From NCBI GenBank assembly GCA_016705065.1, contig JADIYY010000004.1, positions 62,001 through 126,000 on the forward strand: 64,000 bases of DNA. The letters are read 5' to 3'. Below the pieces are notes generated by a model. That model saw only the letters and a program-made list of their open reading frames with translations. It did no database searches and had not been told where the DNA came from. This DNA is from Candidatus Aalborgiella aggregata (GTDB taxonomy: Bacteria; Pseudomonadota; Gammaproteobacteria; Burkholderiales; Burkholderiaceae_C). Below, piece by piece: positions 37,701-48,084 of this stretch (position 1 is its first letter; each line of letters starts with the position of its first letter). The position numbers and the translations under genes were made by a program.

Positions 37701-38679
37701 TAATTTTCTTTTGAATTGGATAATCTAACTGCGCTGTATGCAGAATGTTTATACATAAATTCTCAAAATTGATGCCATTGGCAGCCGCAGCCATAGGGAA
37801 CAATGAATGATTAGTCATTCCAGGCGCAGTGTTAATTTCTAATAAATATGGTTTTCTGGTTACTTTATCTATCATGACATCTGCTCGTGCCCAACCACGG
37901 CATCCGATCGCAGAGTAAGCCGCCAATACCATTTTTTTGATTTCTTCTTCCTCCGTGTTTGGCAATCCGGATGGCACTAAATACTTGGTGTCATTTGTAA
38001 AATATTTATTGTGGTAATCGTAGTTACTGTCTGGAGCTATTATTCGGATAACTGGTAGGGCTGTTGTAATTTTAGGTTGATTCGACGATGCAGGAGTCTC
38101 AAGTATTGAACAAGTAACTTCGTCACCACTGATATATTGCTCACATAAAACCAAATTGTCTTGAAGTGAAGCCACTTCATAGGCAGAACGGCACTGTGAC
38201 AATTGAGTTACTTTTGTCAACCCAATTGTCGAGCCCTCTCTTGCTGGTTTCACGATCATTACATTACCCATTGACACAAAGGCTTTCTCAGTTTCCTCCA
38301 CACTCCCAACCTCCTGCCAATGAGGTGTCGAAAGTCCCATGGAACGCCAAATACTCTTGGTAATGCCTTTATTCATTGCGACGCTTGATGCGAGTACACC
38401 CGACCCTGTATATGGGATCCCCATTAATTCCAACGCACCTTGAATAGTTCCGTCTTCGCCGAAGCGACCATGTAGCGCTATGAAACATGCATCAAAATTT
38501 TCACATTTCAAATCGAACACTGGCTTTTCTGATGGGTCAAAAGAATGTGCATTTACACCTTGAGAAATAAGCGCTTGTAGTACAGCTTTTCCTGACATCA
38601 AAGAGACATCTCGCTCAGCAGAACGTCCGCCCATTAATACAGCAACTTTTCCAAACATATTTGAATAACTTTTATTCAT
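37693..38679 (-). CDS. ddlB: D-alanine--D-alanine ligase
   Basis: 328 residues of ATP-grasp fold: VLMGGRSAERDVSLMSG, LHGRFGEDGTIQGALELMG, KPAREGSTIGL, a Mg site in YLLEINTAPGMTNHS. It makes the D-Ala-D-Ala dipeptide for MurF. Overlaps murC and ftsQ by 8 bases each. Confidence 0.95.
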   Translation of the reverse strand: MNKSYSNMFGKVAVLMGGRSAERDVSLMSGKAVLQALISQGVNAHSFDPSEKPVFDLKCENFDACFIALHGRFGEDGTIQGALELMGIPYTGSGVLASSVAMNKGITKSIWRSMGLSTPHWQEVGSVEETEKAFVSMGNVMIVKPAREGSTIGLTKVTQLSQCRSAYEVASLQDNLVLCEQYISGDEVTCSILETPASSNQPKITTALPVIRIIAPDSNYDYHNKYFTNDTKYLVPSGLPNTEEEEIKKMVLAAYSAIGCRGWARADVMIDKVTRKPYLLEINTAPGMTNHSLFPMAAAANGINFENLCINILHTAQLDYPIQKKINV

Positions 38680-40114
38680 TTGCGTTGTCCGATATACCTT
38701 GAGATATTTGTCTGCTACTACTCACAGATTCGACAAGCAGCTTAGGTACCCCACCAATTGAGCCAGCTCCCATACAAAGGACAACATCTCCATCTTGCAC
38801 AATATTCAAAATTGCTTTTGGCATTTCTTGAATTGAATCTATAAAAAATGGATCTACTTTGCCTGCCAATCTAATTGCTCGTGTTAGTGCTCGTCCGTCA
38901 GCACCTGGAATTTTTAACTCTCCTGCAGCATAGACTTCTGCCAACAGAACGATATCCACTGTCGAAATTACTTTAATGAAATCTTCGAAACAATCGCGTG
39001 TGCGACTGAAGCGATGTGGTTGAAACGCCAACACCAGTCTGCGATTTGGAAAAGCACCTCTCGCTGCCGAAATGGTGGCGCTCATTTCTACGGGATGATG
39101 ACCATAATCATCGATGATTGTGAACTTTCCTCCGTCTGGTGTCGTATGAGTTCCATAATTCTGAAATCGACGATCTACACCTTTGAATTGCGATAGAGCA
39201 GTCTGAATCGAATCAGTTTTGATATTCAGTTCTAACGCTACAGCGATTGCAGCTAAAGCATTTAAGACATTATGATTTCCAGGTAAATTTAATTCGACTT
39301 TAAATTCATCACCTTCTTTCTTATCTCGACAAATTACAGTGAAATGCATTTCCCCATTAAATGCGACGACGTCTTTCGCGCTTATATCAGCATCTGTTGA
39401 AAAGCCATAACTGACTACAGGTCGTTCAATTTTTGGAACGATTTCTCTTACTGCTTCATTGTCTATACAAAGTATTGCTGCGCCATAAAAAGGCATCTTA
39501 TGTAAAAAATCAACAAATGCATTTTTCAAATGGTCAAAATTCTGACCATAGGTTTCCATATGGTCAGCATCGATATTTGTGACGACGGACATTGTCGGCA
39601 AAAGTTTCAGGAACGATGCGTCTGATTCATCTGCCTCAACGACTATGTATTCTCCAGACCCCAATCTTGCATTTGCATCTGCACTGTTTAGACGACCTCC
39701 AATAACAAATGTTGGATCCAATCCTGCCTCAGCCAATATGCTTGCTACCAAGCTTGTCGTTGTTGTTTTACCGTGTGTTCCGGAAATCGCTATGCCCTTC
39801 TTCATACGCATGAGTTCAGCCAGCATCACAGCTCTTGGAACTACAGGAATGTGCCGCTCTCTAGCCGCCATGACTTCTGGATTGTTTTCTGTAACAGCTG
39901 TAGATGTCACCACAACGTCTGCATTCAATAAATTCTTTGCGTCGTGACCAACATAAGTTTTAATCTGCAAATCAGCAAGTCTTTGCAATGTGAGACTTGA
40001 ACTGATATCGGACCCACTAACAATGTAACCTAAGTTATGAAGAACTTCGGCAATTCCAGACATGCCTGCACCACCAATACCGATAAAATGAATATGACGA
40101 ATGACATGTCTCAT
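38672..40114 (-). CDS. murC: UDP-N-acetylmuramate--L-alanine ligase
   Basis: 480 residues. N-terminal HFIGIGGAGMSGIAEVLHNL, ATP loop SGTHGKTTTTSL, VVEADESDASFLKL, and the C-terminal LAFQPHRFSRTRD motif typical of MurC. Adds the first amino acid of the stem peptide. The four-base ATGA-type overlap with murG implies coupling. Confidence 0.96.
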   Translation of the reverse strand: MRHVIRHIHFIGIGGAGMSGIAEVLHNLGYIVSGSDISSSLTLQRLADLQIKTYVGHDAKNLLNADVVVTSTAVTENNPEVMAARERHIPVVPRAVMLAELMRMKKGIAISGTHGKTTTTSLVASILAEAGLDPTFVIGGRLNSADANARLGSGEYIVVEADESDASFLKLLPTMSVVTNIDADHMETYGQNFDHLKNAFVDFLHKMPFYGAAILCIDNEAVREIVPKIERPVVSYGFSTDADISAKDVVAFNGEMHFTVICRDKKEGDEFKVELNLPGNHNVLNALAAIAVALELNIKTDSIQTALSQFKGVDRRFQNYGTHTTPDGGKFTIIDDYGHHPVEMSATISAARGAFPNRRLVLAFQPHRFSRTRDCFEDFIKVISTVDIVLLAEVYAAGELKIPGADGRALTRAIRLAGKVDPFFIDSIQEMPKAILNIVQDGDVVLCMGAGSIGGVPKLLVESVSSSRQISQGISDNANE

Positions 40115-41190
40115 ACTGTGTATTCCTCACAAGCATCACACATCTCATCAACGGCCCTAGATTTATGCAAATTTTTTGATTGAATGGCCATTTTTAGTAA
40201 CATATCGCGATCTGCTAACAACAGAATTTGCGCAAGCTTTTCAGGTGTTAAAGATTTTTGTGGTTCAAGCCAAGCCGCCTCAAGATCAACTAAATACTGA
40301 GCATTTTTAGTTTGATGATCATCAACAGCCAGTGGCAGAGGCACAAATAAAGCAGCTACGCCAATCGCAGCTATTTCCGTAACAGTGCTTGCTCCAGCTC
40401 GGCAAATTACCAAATCCGCCTTTGAATATTCAAAGGCGACATTTTGTATAAATGAGGTAACCGATGCGTCAATTTTATTAACTTGATAGATTTTCCGCAA
40501 TTCCTCAACTTGTGCAATACCACTCTGATGCACAATATTTGGCAACTTGTGTATTGGCATTAGTGCCACTGATTTGGGGATTAAGTCGTTTAAAAAGCTG
40601 GCGCCTAAACTGCCACCAATAATCAGTAAATTTAATGGGCCTTGACGTTTTGCATATCGCACTTCTGGGCCATCAATTGCAAAGAACTCTTTCCGCAACG
40701 GATTGCCAATCCAAATAGCATCTTTAATTACATGTGGAAATGCTGTGAATGATTTCGTAGCGAAAAATGACAAGATTTTATTGCTAAGACCAGCCACAGA
40801 ATTTTGTTCATGAATGATGAAAGCTTTGCGCATCAAATGAGCAACAATGCCAGCGGGGAAAGTTACATAGCCACCAAAGCCAACAATGACATCAGGTTTA
40901 GATTTCCTAACCTCTCTAAAAGTTTGCAAAAATGCAAGCAACAGTCTCCAAGGTAATTTAATCCAAGCAAGAATTCCTTTACCTCGCAATCCTGAAAACT
41001 CAATTCCATGAAACTCGATATTATTTTGTGGAACTATTGTGGACTCCATTCCCTTAATGGTGCCAAGCCAAATAACATTCCAATTTCTCATTTTTAGAGC
41101 ATGCGCCACTGCTAATCCAGGGAAAATATGCCCTCCTGTTCCTCCTGCAGCAATCATTGCAGTTCTGCCTGATTTTGCAAGAATGGTCAT
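40111..41190 (-). CDS. murG: Lipid II synthase (GT28 glycosyltransferase)
   Basis: 359 residues. N-terminal AAGGTGGHIFPGLAVA (glycine-rich loop), VVGFGGYVTFPAG, IHEQNSVAGLSNK, and the UDP-GlcNAc motif CRAGASTVTEIAAIG. Transfers GlcNAc to lipid I on the inner face of the membrane. Overlaps ftsW by four bases. Confidence 0.95.
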   Translation of the reverse strand: MTILAKSGRTAMIAAGGTGGHIFPGLAVAHALKMRNWNVIWLGTIKGMESTIVPQNNIEFHGIEFSGLRGKGILAWIKLPWRLLLAFLQTFREVRKSKPDVIVGFGGYVTFPAGIVAHLMRKAFIIHEQNSVAGLSNKILSFFATKSFTAFPHVIKDAIWIGNPLRKEFFAIDGPEVRYAKRQGPLNLLIIGGSLGASFLNDLIPKSVALMPIHKLPNIVHQSGIAQVEELRKIYQVNKIDASVTSFIQNVAFEYSKADLVICRAGASTVTEIAAIGVAALFVPLPLAVDDHQTKNAQYLVDLEAAWLEPQKSLTPEKLAQILLLADRDMLLKMAIQSKNLHKSRAVDEMCDACEEYTV

Positions 41191-42437
41191 TGTCGCCCTC
41201 CCTGCATAAGTACTTTATTTTCAAAATCAATTCGCAATACTATGGCCATAACCATGGTATTCAAAAGGATAGCTGAGCCACCATAGCTCATGAAAGGCAA
41301 TGTCAGACCTTTAGTTGGAAGCGCCCCTAAATTCACGCCAATATTGATGAATGCTTGAAAACCAAGCCAGACAGCAACACCTTGCGCCAGCAGTCCTGCA
41401 AATATGCGATCCAATGTAATGGCTTGTCTTCCAATATGCATAATTCTCCGTGTGAGCCATACAAATATGCCGATTACCAAAACTACGCCAACAAGACCAA
41501 ATTCTTCGCCAATAACTGCAAGCAAGAAATCAGTATGAGCCTCTGGTAGCCAGTGAAGTTTTTCAACACTACCACCCAGACCAACCCCAACCACCTCCCC
41601 TCTACCAAACGCAATTAATGAATGCGTAAGCTGATAACCTTTTCCTAATGCATGATCAGGATTCCATGGATCTAGGTACGCAAAAATGCGCTCTCTACGG
41701 AAAGTACTGAAATATATGATCGAAGCAAAAACGGATACCATGATTGCAGCCATCAGGAAGAACATTCGCGCATTAACCCCGCCTAAAAACAATATACCCA
41801 TAGCAATAACTGCAATCACCAAAAATGCGCCCATGTCTGGTTGAGCTAACAATAACAAACCTACCACTAATACTGCAACAGCTATTGGAAGAACCGCGAC
41901 AAAAAACCTCTCTTTTATTTCCATTTTCCGGACCATGTAATCAGATACATACAAAAGCATAGAAAATTTAACCAGCTCAGAAGGCTGAAAGCTGATAAAG
42001 CCCAAAGGTATCCATCGCCTCGCGCCATTTACAACCCGCCCTATTGGCGGAATCAAAACAGCAATTAACAAAATGAGAGAAAGTATGAAAAGCCAGGGAG
42101 CAATTCTTTCCCAAACGACTATTGGTATTTGAAATGCAATAAATGCAATAAAACCAGCAATGACGATATACATTGCATGTCGATTTGCAAAATATGCTCC
42201 TGTTAACTTGCCAAATTTTGGGTTATCCGGCATAGCGATTGAAGCCGAATAAACCATAACCAAACCCCAAGCTAATAATCCTACTGTTGTCCAAATAAGT
42301 GATGCATCAACCTTGGTTAAGGTATGCATCTCATGCATTCTTCTAGACTCTCTCCCTGACATCCAATCTTGAAATGTTTCCCAGCCGTACGTGCCTGATT
42401 TCGTAATGCTTGCAAAAGTGCTGCCGATTGCAGTCAT
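41187..42437 (-). CDS. ftsW: Divisome SEDS glycosyltransferase FtsW
   Basis: 416 residues, about ten spans. SEDS hallmarks: GARRWIPLGFISFQPSELVK, AQPDMGAFLVIAVIAMG, LPEAHTDFLLAVIGEEFG and GLTLPFMSYGGSAIL. It polymerises septal peptidoglycan with FtsI. Cytoplasmic N-terminal extension of about 45 residues. Overlaps murD and murG by four bases. Confidence 0.95.
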   Translation of the reverse strand: MTAIGSTFASITKSGTYGWETFQDWMSGRESRRMHEMHTLTKVDASLIWTTVGLLAWGLVMVYSASIAMPDNPKFGKLTGAYFANRHAMYIVIAGFIAFIAFQIPIVVWERIAPWLFILSLILLIAVLIPPIGRVVNGARRWIPLGFISFQPSELVKFSMLLYVSDYMVRKMEIKERFFVAVLPIAVAVLVVGLLLLAQPDMGAFLVIAVIAMGILFLGGVNARMFFLMAAIMVSVFASIIYFSTFRRERIFAYLDPWNPDHALGKGYQLTHSLIAFGRGEVVGVGLGGSVEKLHWLPEAHTDFLLAVIGEEFGLVGVVLVIGIFVWLTRRIMHIGRQAITLDRIFAGLLAQGVAVWLGFQAFINIGVNLGALPTKGLTLPFMSYGGSAILLNTMVMAIVLRIDFENKVLMQGGRQ

Positions 42438-43942
42438 AAAACCTCCTTGTTGGAAGTATGCTCAGCAAGGCGTTTTACTTGTTCAATGAAAACTTGAGAA
42501 CGATGTTCATAATTTTTATACATGTCTAAACTCGCGCACGCTGGTGACAAGAGAACGAGATTGCCTTCCTGAGCATGCTCATCAGCCGCAGTAACAACGC
42601 TAGCCATATCGGAAGCAAGAATAATCGGTATTCCAGTTGGTGATAAAAATTCTTGAATGAGAGGTTTATCTTTTCCAAACACTATCAATACACGCACATG
42701 TTTAATAACCGGATCCAAAAGAGCCGTGAAACTTTGACCCTTGGCATCACCACCAAGAATAAGAATAATATTTTTACCTTTACCAAGTCCTTTCAATGCA
42801 GCAACTGTTGCGCCGACATTGGTACCTTTACTATCGTCAATATATTCAACTCCGTTTACATGACCGATCGACTCAACACGATGCGGCTCGCCTCTGTATT
42901 CACGTATAGCGAATAACATTGGCGCTAGAGCGCAGCCTGCCGTCTCAGCCAGAGCTAACGCCGCCAAACCATTGGCAGCATTGTGCTCACCCCGAATTTG
43001 CAAAGCATCTGTTGGCACCAATCGCTGTAAAAACACCTCTGCCTCTTTGGCATTTTTTTTGTTTTTGAAACCCGTATCATCTGCTGACATGCATTTCACT
43101 AACCAAGTGACATTGTCAACAGACTCTAATCCGTAATCGCCAATGCGTGATGGCGCATTGGTACCAAATGTCATATAAGGGATTGAATTTTTCTTGAACC
43201 ATTCTTTTGAATGCGCAAGACGCATCACATGCTCATCATTTCGATTCAATAAAATTTTTGTATTTTTACCGAACACATTCATTTTCGCTCGAGCGTAGGC
43301 TTCAATATCTTCATGCCAATCTAAATGATCTGGCGTAATATTCAGAATTACGCCAGCAGTTGGTTCAAAGCAATCAACATCACTTAATTGAAAACTGCTC
43401 AATTCAAGGACCCACACATCTGGCAATTTCTCGCGATCTAAGCACATGATCAATTCATCAAGCATGCTAGGACCAATATTTCCTGCAACCACAACGGATT
43501 TTCCAGCACGATCAATCAATTTGCCTGTTAGCGAAGTGACGGTCGTTTTTCCATTCGTGCCAGTTATTGCAAGAACTTGTGGTGAATAAGAATTCGATTC
43601 TTTCAGTGATGCTAATGCTTGTGAAAATAGACACAACTCACCACTAACAGTAACGTCAGTGGAGCGCGCTACTTTAAATATCTCAGCAAAATCTTTGGGT
43701 CTAATTCCGGGACTAACTAACAATATATCTATGCTTCCTTCAGTTAGTAATTTCGGCGAAAAATCTCCATTTAAAATACGAACTGTCGACAGCTCATTTT
43801 TTACTACTTCGCTATTAGGTGGATTCGCGCGCGAATCAATAACTGTGACGTTGGCACCGAGACGCACACACCATCGTGCCATGGCTAAGCCAGATACACC
43901 TAAGCCAAGAATAAGAACATTTTTCCCTTGTAGATTCTTCAT
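42434..43942 (-). CDS. murD: UDP-N-acetylmuramoylalanine--D-glutamate ligase
   Basis: 502 residues from ATG 43942 (MKNLQGKNVLILGLGVSGLA), chosen over an upstream start inside mraY; the start follows the mraY stop by 8 bases. ATP loop ITGTNGKTTVTSL, LELSSFQLSDVDCFEP, the DHLDWHEDIEAYARAK motif and SPACASLDMYKNYEHR. It adds D-Glu to the stem peptide. Confidence 0.95.
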   Translation of the reverse strand: MKNLQGKNVLILGLGVSGLAMARWCVRLGANVTVIDSRANPPNSEVVKNELSTVRILNGDFSPKLLTEGSIDILLVSPGIRPKDFAEIFKVARSTDVTVSGELCLFSQALASLKESNSYSPQVLAITGTNGKTTVTSLTGKLIDRAGKSVVVAGNIGPSMLDELIMCLDREKLPDVWVLELSSFQLSDVDCFEPTAGVILNITPDHLDWHEDIEAYARAKMNVFGKNTKILLNRNDEHVMRLAHSKEWFKKNSIPYMTFGTNAPSRIGDYGLESVDNVTWLVKCMSADDTGFKNKKNAKEAEVFLQRLVPTDALQIRGEHNAANGLAALALAETAGCALAPMLFAIREYRGEPHRVESIGHVNGVEYIDDSKGTNVGATVAALKGLGKGKNIILILGGDAKGQSFTALLDPVIKHVRVLIVFGKDKPLIQEFLSPTGIPIILASDMASVVTAADEHAQEGNLVLLSPACASLDMYKNYEHRSQVFIEQVKRLAEHTSNKEVL

Positions 43943-43950
43943 CTTGATAA

Positions 43951-45129
43951 CTATCTCAGCTTCAAAGTTGATATGCCAATCAAGCACAACAACATTGTGA
44001 TAATCCAAAACCGAACAACAACTTGAGTTTCTCTCCAGCCACTTTTTTCAAAATGGTGATGTAGTGGTGCCATTTTGAGTAACCTTTTTCCAGTGCCGAA
44101 CTTTTTCTTCGTGAATTTGAAATAGCTGACTTGAAGCATGACTGAGAAAGTTTCGGCAACAAATATTCCGCCCATGATGAATAAAACAATCTCCTGACGA
44201 ACAATGACTGCAATCGTTCCTAAAGCTGCACCCAAGGCTAATGCTCCGACATCTCCCATAAATATTTGCGCAGGATATGTGTTAAACCATAAAAATGCCA
44301 ACCCTGCTCCAGCCATAGCGGCACAAAATATCAACAATTCACCCGACCCTGGAATATGTGGAAAAAACAGATACTTTGCATAAACGGAACTACCTGTTAC
44401 ATAAGCAAAAATTCCTAATGACGAACCAACCATGACGACGGGCATGATTGCCAAACCATCCAAGCCATCTGTCAAATTGACTGCATTGCTAGTTCCCACA
44501 ATCACTAAATAGGTAAGCAACACAAAACCAAAAACACCCAGCGGATAACTCACTGCCTTTGCAAAGGGAACTTGCAAATCGGCTTTGGGTGGTAAATTCA
44601 AATCAAATCCTGATTGAATCCATTTGAAGAAAAGTTCCAACACACGGATATTTGAACTTTCTGAAATGCTGAAAACCAAATACAAAGCTGCCAAAATCCC
44701 TATAAGTGATTGCCAAAAAAACTTTTCCCGCGATCGCATTCCTTCTGGATCCTTGTGTACAACTTTGCGCCAATCATCCACCCAACCAATTGCACCAAAC
44801 CCTAATGTCACAATTAAAACAATCCAGACAAACCGATTGCTTAGATCTGACCATAAGAGTGTTGAAGAAGCGATTGCCATCAGTATCAAGACACCGCCCA
44901 TCGTTGGCGTTCCGCTTTTAACCAAATGAGTATCCATTCCGTAACTTCTAACTTGTTGGCCAATTTTCAAAGCGCGCAAACGCTCAATGACAAATGGCCC
45001 AACAAATAAGCCAATTAATAATGCGGTTACGGCAGCCATCACAGCGCGAAATGTGATGTACTGGAATACCCGAAAAAACCCATACTCAGGTGACAGAGAT
45101 TGCAACCATTGAGCCAGACTAAGAAGCAT
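43951..45129 (-). CDS. mraY: Phospho-MurNAc-pentapeptide transferase
   Basis: 392 residues, ten spans. GTPTMGGVLIL, NLTDGLDGLAIMP with catalytic Asp residues, FLWFNTYPAQIFMGDVGAL and the His-rich loop MAPLHHHFEKSGW. It makes lipid I on undecaprenyl phosphate. Overlaps the murF stop by 11 bases. Confidence 0.97.
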   Translation of the reverse strand: MLLSLAQWLQSLSPEYGFFRVFQYITFRAVMAAVTALLIGLFVGPFVIERLRALKIGQQVRSYGMDTHLVKSGTPTMGGVLILMAIASSTLLWSDLSNRFVWIVLIVTLGFGAIGWVDDWRKVVHKDPEGMRSREKFFWQSLIGILAALYLVFSISESSNIRVLELFFKWIQSGFDLNLPPKADLQVPFAKAVSYPLGVFGFVLLTYLVIVGTSNAVNLTDGLDGLAIMPVVMVGSSLGIFAYVTGSSVYAKYLFFPHIPGSGELLIFCAAMAGAGLAFLWFNTYPAQIFMGDVGALALGAALGTIAVIVRQEIVLFIMGGIFVAETFSVMLQVSYFKFTKKKFGTGKRLLKMAPLHHHFEKSGWRETQVVVRFWIITMLLCLIGISTLKLR

Positions 45130-46543
45130 GCGTTGGCTCCTTCTTTAAAGCATCACAATTTAAAATGCATTCAATAATTCGCTCCATTTTCATGAATCGA
45201 GAGCCTTTGACAAGAATGCTGATTGATTCATGAACATTTGCAAGTTGCTCCAGTACGGCAACTTTCAATGAATCAACTGTTTGGAAATGTTTGGCTTTAT
45301 CAGAGTTGTTAGAAACGTGGATTGACAAATCACCAAGAGTAAACAAACGATCGATTGGTTTGCTTTTGATATATTCGCCCAATTCTTTGTGAAATTGTTC
45401 GCCCTCATTGCCAACTTCACCCATATCCCCTAAAACCAACAATCGATAACCCGGCATTGTTGCAATAACATTCACTGCTTCTTTCATAGAATCCGGGTTT
45501 GCGTTGTATGTGTCGTCTACAAGTGAGATATTTTTGTTATGCATTACAAAATGCATCGAATGTGAACGACCAGCTACCGGTCTAAAATCTTGTAAACCCT
45601 GCTCTATAAACTTTTTGGGCACGCCTGCAGCATATGCACATGCTATGGCGGCCAATGAATTCTTCACATTATGAAGACCTGCCACGTGTAGCTGATATGA
45701 AATCATACCTAAAGGCGATTCCACAGACACTGTCCATTTATTTAAAGTCCATTCGTATGTATTGCAATGAATATGTTCTGTTCCACTATGGCAAGTTGCC
45801 GTTTCTGCATCGATAGAAAACATGACGACTTTGCGATCTTGTGCCATTTCTAACCATAATCCACTGTACACATCATCTGATGGAAATACTGCAACTCCAT
45901 CTTTAGGCAAAGATCTCAGTACCTTGCCATTTTCTTGAGCTACAGCAAGAACACTGCCCATGAACTCCATATGTTCTCGTTGTGCATTGTTCACTAATGC
46001 TATGGTTGGCTGTGCAATTGCAGCCAAGTACTCAATTTCCCCAGGATGATTCATTCCCATTTCAATAACACCAATTTCAGAGTGCTCTGTCAGATGAAAC
46101 AGAGTCTTTGGCACACCTATGTCGTTATTGAAATTTCCCTTTGTCGAAACGGCCGCATCTTTTTTATAAGCACGTAATATCGATGCCACCATTTGAGTAA
46201 CAGTTGTTTTCCCGTTGCTACCTGTTATGGCGATTAACGGTAAATCAAATTTCGCCCTCCATGCTTGGGCGATTTGACCAAGTGCAATTTTCGTGTCGCT
46301 AACTTGTATTCCCGCCAAATTGTATTCAGCTAAATTCACGTTAGAAATCGCCGCGACAGCACCAGCTCTTTTTGCTGTGTCTAAATATTGATTTCCATCA
46401 AAATTTTCACCCTTGAGTGCCACGAACAAATCACCAGCCACAATTGATCGTGAATCTGTGCTTACACCTAAAACCTCGGTTTCACCATCACCAAACATGA
46501 GACCCTTTTCAACGCAAGACATTATTTCATTCAAGGTCATCAT
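45119..46543 (-). CDS. murF: UDP-MurNAc-tripeptide--D-Ala-D-Ala ligase
   Basis: 474 residues. GVSTDSRSIVAGDLFVALKG, ATP loop ITGSNGKTTVTQM, VIEMGMNHPGEIEYLA and DDTYNANPDSMKEAV. Adds the D-Ala-D-Ala made by DdlB. Starts four bases inside murE. Confidence 0.95.
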   Translation of the reverse strand: MMTLNEIMSCVEKGLMFGDGETEVLGVSTDSRSIVAGDLFVALKGENFDGNQYLDTAKRAGAVAAISNVNLAEYNLAGIQVSDTKIALGQIAQAWRAKFDLPLIAITGSNGKTTVTQMVASILRAYKKDAAVSTKGNFNNDIGVPKTLFHLTEHSEIGVIEMGMNHPGEIEYLAAIAQPTIALVNNAQREHMEFMGSVLAVAQENGKVLRSLPKDGVAVFPSDDVYSGLWLEMAQDRKVVMFSIDAETATCHSGTEHIHCNTYEWTLNKWTVSVESPLGMISYQLHVAGLHNVKNSLAAIACAYAAGVPKKFIEQGLQDFRPVAGRSHSMHFVMHNKNISLVDDTYNANPDSMKEAVNVIATMPGYRLLVLGDMGEVGNEGEQFHKELGEYIKSKPIDRLFTLGDLSIHVSNNSDKAKHFQTVDSLKVAVLEQLANVHESISILVKGSRFMKMERIIECILNCDALKKEPTHAS

Positions 46544-48084
46544 TGCCGACCCCTTTGATCCAATGCTTTCAGAGCTTGTTCTTTGTCCGAGAAATAGTGG
46601 CGCTTACCCATGAACTCTTGATAAAGTTCATGACCTTTACCTGCGATCAAAATGACATCGTTTGAGGATGCTTCTAATACAGATTTCAAGATTGCAGAGG
46701 AACGATCCATTTCAAATATCACATCATCGGTAGATTTAAATCCTGCTTTGATGTCACGAAAAATGTCGTTGATATTTTCATCTCTAGAGTTGTCAGATGT
46801 GACGACAACACTATCTGCAAATTTCTGGGCAACCTGTGCCATGATGGGACGCTTTAACCTATCCCGATTTCCACCGCAACCAAAAACACAAATGAGCTGT
46901 CCATCACGCTGATTGGATATATTTCGAGAATCTACCAATGCCTTTTCTAATGCATCAGGCGTGTGAGCATAATCAACAATGATTGCAGGCATACCAGCTT
47001 GCATGATTGTGTTCATGCGACCAGGTACGGGCGTCAACAATTGGCAAACCTCCATTGCCTCTTTCATCGCAATACCCAGAGATCTCATGACAGCAAGAAC
47101 GCCAAGAAGATTGGCGATGTTGTAAGTCCCCGCTAGAGATGTTTGCAAACTGTAGGAATTGGGTCCCTCATGTACCACACAAGCAACCCCTTGTTCTGTG
47201 TATTGCACAGCAGTTGCGAATATTCTTGCTTTGGTAGTCGTCGCAGAAGTTGTTGATGTCGTCCATACATCTACAGCCTTACCTTCCAACTTTGCAAGTA
47301 TTTGCTGAGATTTTGGATCATCTACATTAATGACTGCCACTTCAAGTGTTGCGCACTCAAAAAGACTCATTTTCGATTCCCAATATGACTCCATCGTATT
47401 GTGATAGTCCAAGTGGTCCTGCGTGAAATTTGTGAAAACCGCAGTTTTAATGGCAGTACCAGACAATCTATCCTCGGCCAATCCTATTGATGACGCTTCA
47501 ATGGCGCATGCGCCATAGCCATCGTCAAGGAATTCACGAAATGATTTTTGCAGAAGTACAGGATCAGGGGTTGTTAAGCCATTAAGTACCAAACCCTGAC
47601 GATTTAACTTACTCGGATTTGTATGACCTTTTATCGGGTCTGCTGCCCCAACCCCAAGCGTACCAATTACTCCACATTTTTTTGCCGAATCACTTTTGAC
47701 ATGCGTCAGCGCTTGCGCCAGCCACCAGACTGTTGAAGTTTTCCCATTCGTCCCTGTAACTGCTATGACATCTAACTTTTTGCTAGGTTGATCGTAATAT
47801 TCAGATGCAATATACCCAGTGAATTTTTTTAAATCTTTATAAATTGCAACTTGATCGCTAGAATTTGTAAAATCAAACGCTTGAACACCATTTGCCTCAA
47901 CCAAACAAACGGCCGCTCCTTTTGAAAAAGATTGGTTAACAAAAAGACGACCATCAGTTGATGAACCCGGCCAAGCTACAAAACCGTCTCCACTATTGAT
48001 ATTTTGACTGTTTGTTTGAAGTGATCCACTGACATTTGTCCGCAACCATTGGGCCGCATCAATGGGATTTTGCAGTTGAATCAT
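46540..48084 (-). CDS. murE: UDP-MurNAc-tripeptide synthetase
   Basis: 514 residues. ATP loop VTGTNGKTSTVWWLAQ, TTPDPVLLQ, VDYAHTPDALEKAL, and the DNSRDENINDIFRDI block (DNPR-type motif in which Pro is replaced by Ser). The DNPR motif marks meso-diaminopimelate specificity in most Gram-negatives; DNSR here still fits DAP addition, supported by dapF nearby. Stop/start overlap with ftsI (TGATGA). Confidence 0.93.
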   Translation of the reverse strand: MIQLQNPIDAAQWLRTNVSGSLQTNSQNINSGDGFVAWPGSSTDGRLFVNQSFSKGAAVCLVEANGVQAFDFTNSSDQVAIYKDLKKFTGYIASEYYDQPSKKLDVIAVTGTNGKTSTVWWLAQALTHVKSDSAKKCGVIGTLGVGAADPIKGHTNPSKLNRQGLVLNGLTTPDPVLLQKSFREFLDDGYGACAIEASSIGLAEDRLSGTAIKTAVFTNFTQDHLDYHNTMESYWESKMSLFECATLEVAVINVDDPKSQQILAKLEGKAVDVWTTSTTSATTTKARIFATAVQYTEQGVACVVHEGPNSYSLQTSLAGTYNIANLLGVLAVMRSLGIAMKEAMEVCQLLTPVPGRMNTIMQAGMPAIIVDYAHTPDALEKALVDSRNISNQRDGQLICVFGCGGNRDRLKRPIMAQVAQKFADSVVVTSDNSRDENINDIFRDIKAGFKSTDDVIFEMDRSSAILKSVLEASSNDVILIAGKGHELYQEFMGKRHYFSDKEQALKALDQRGRQ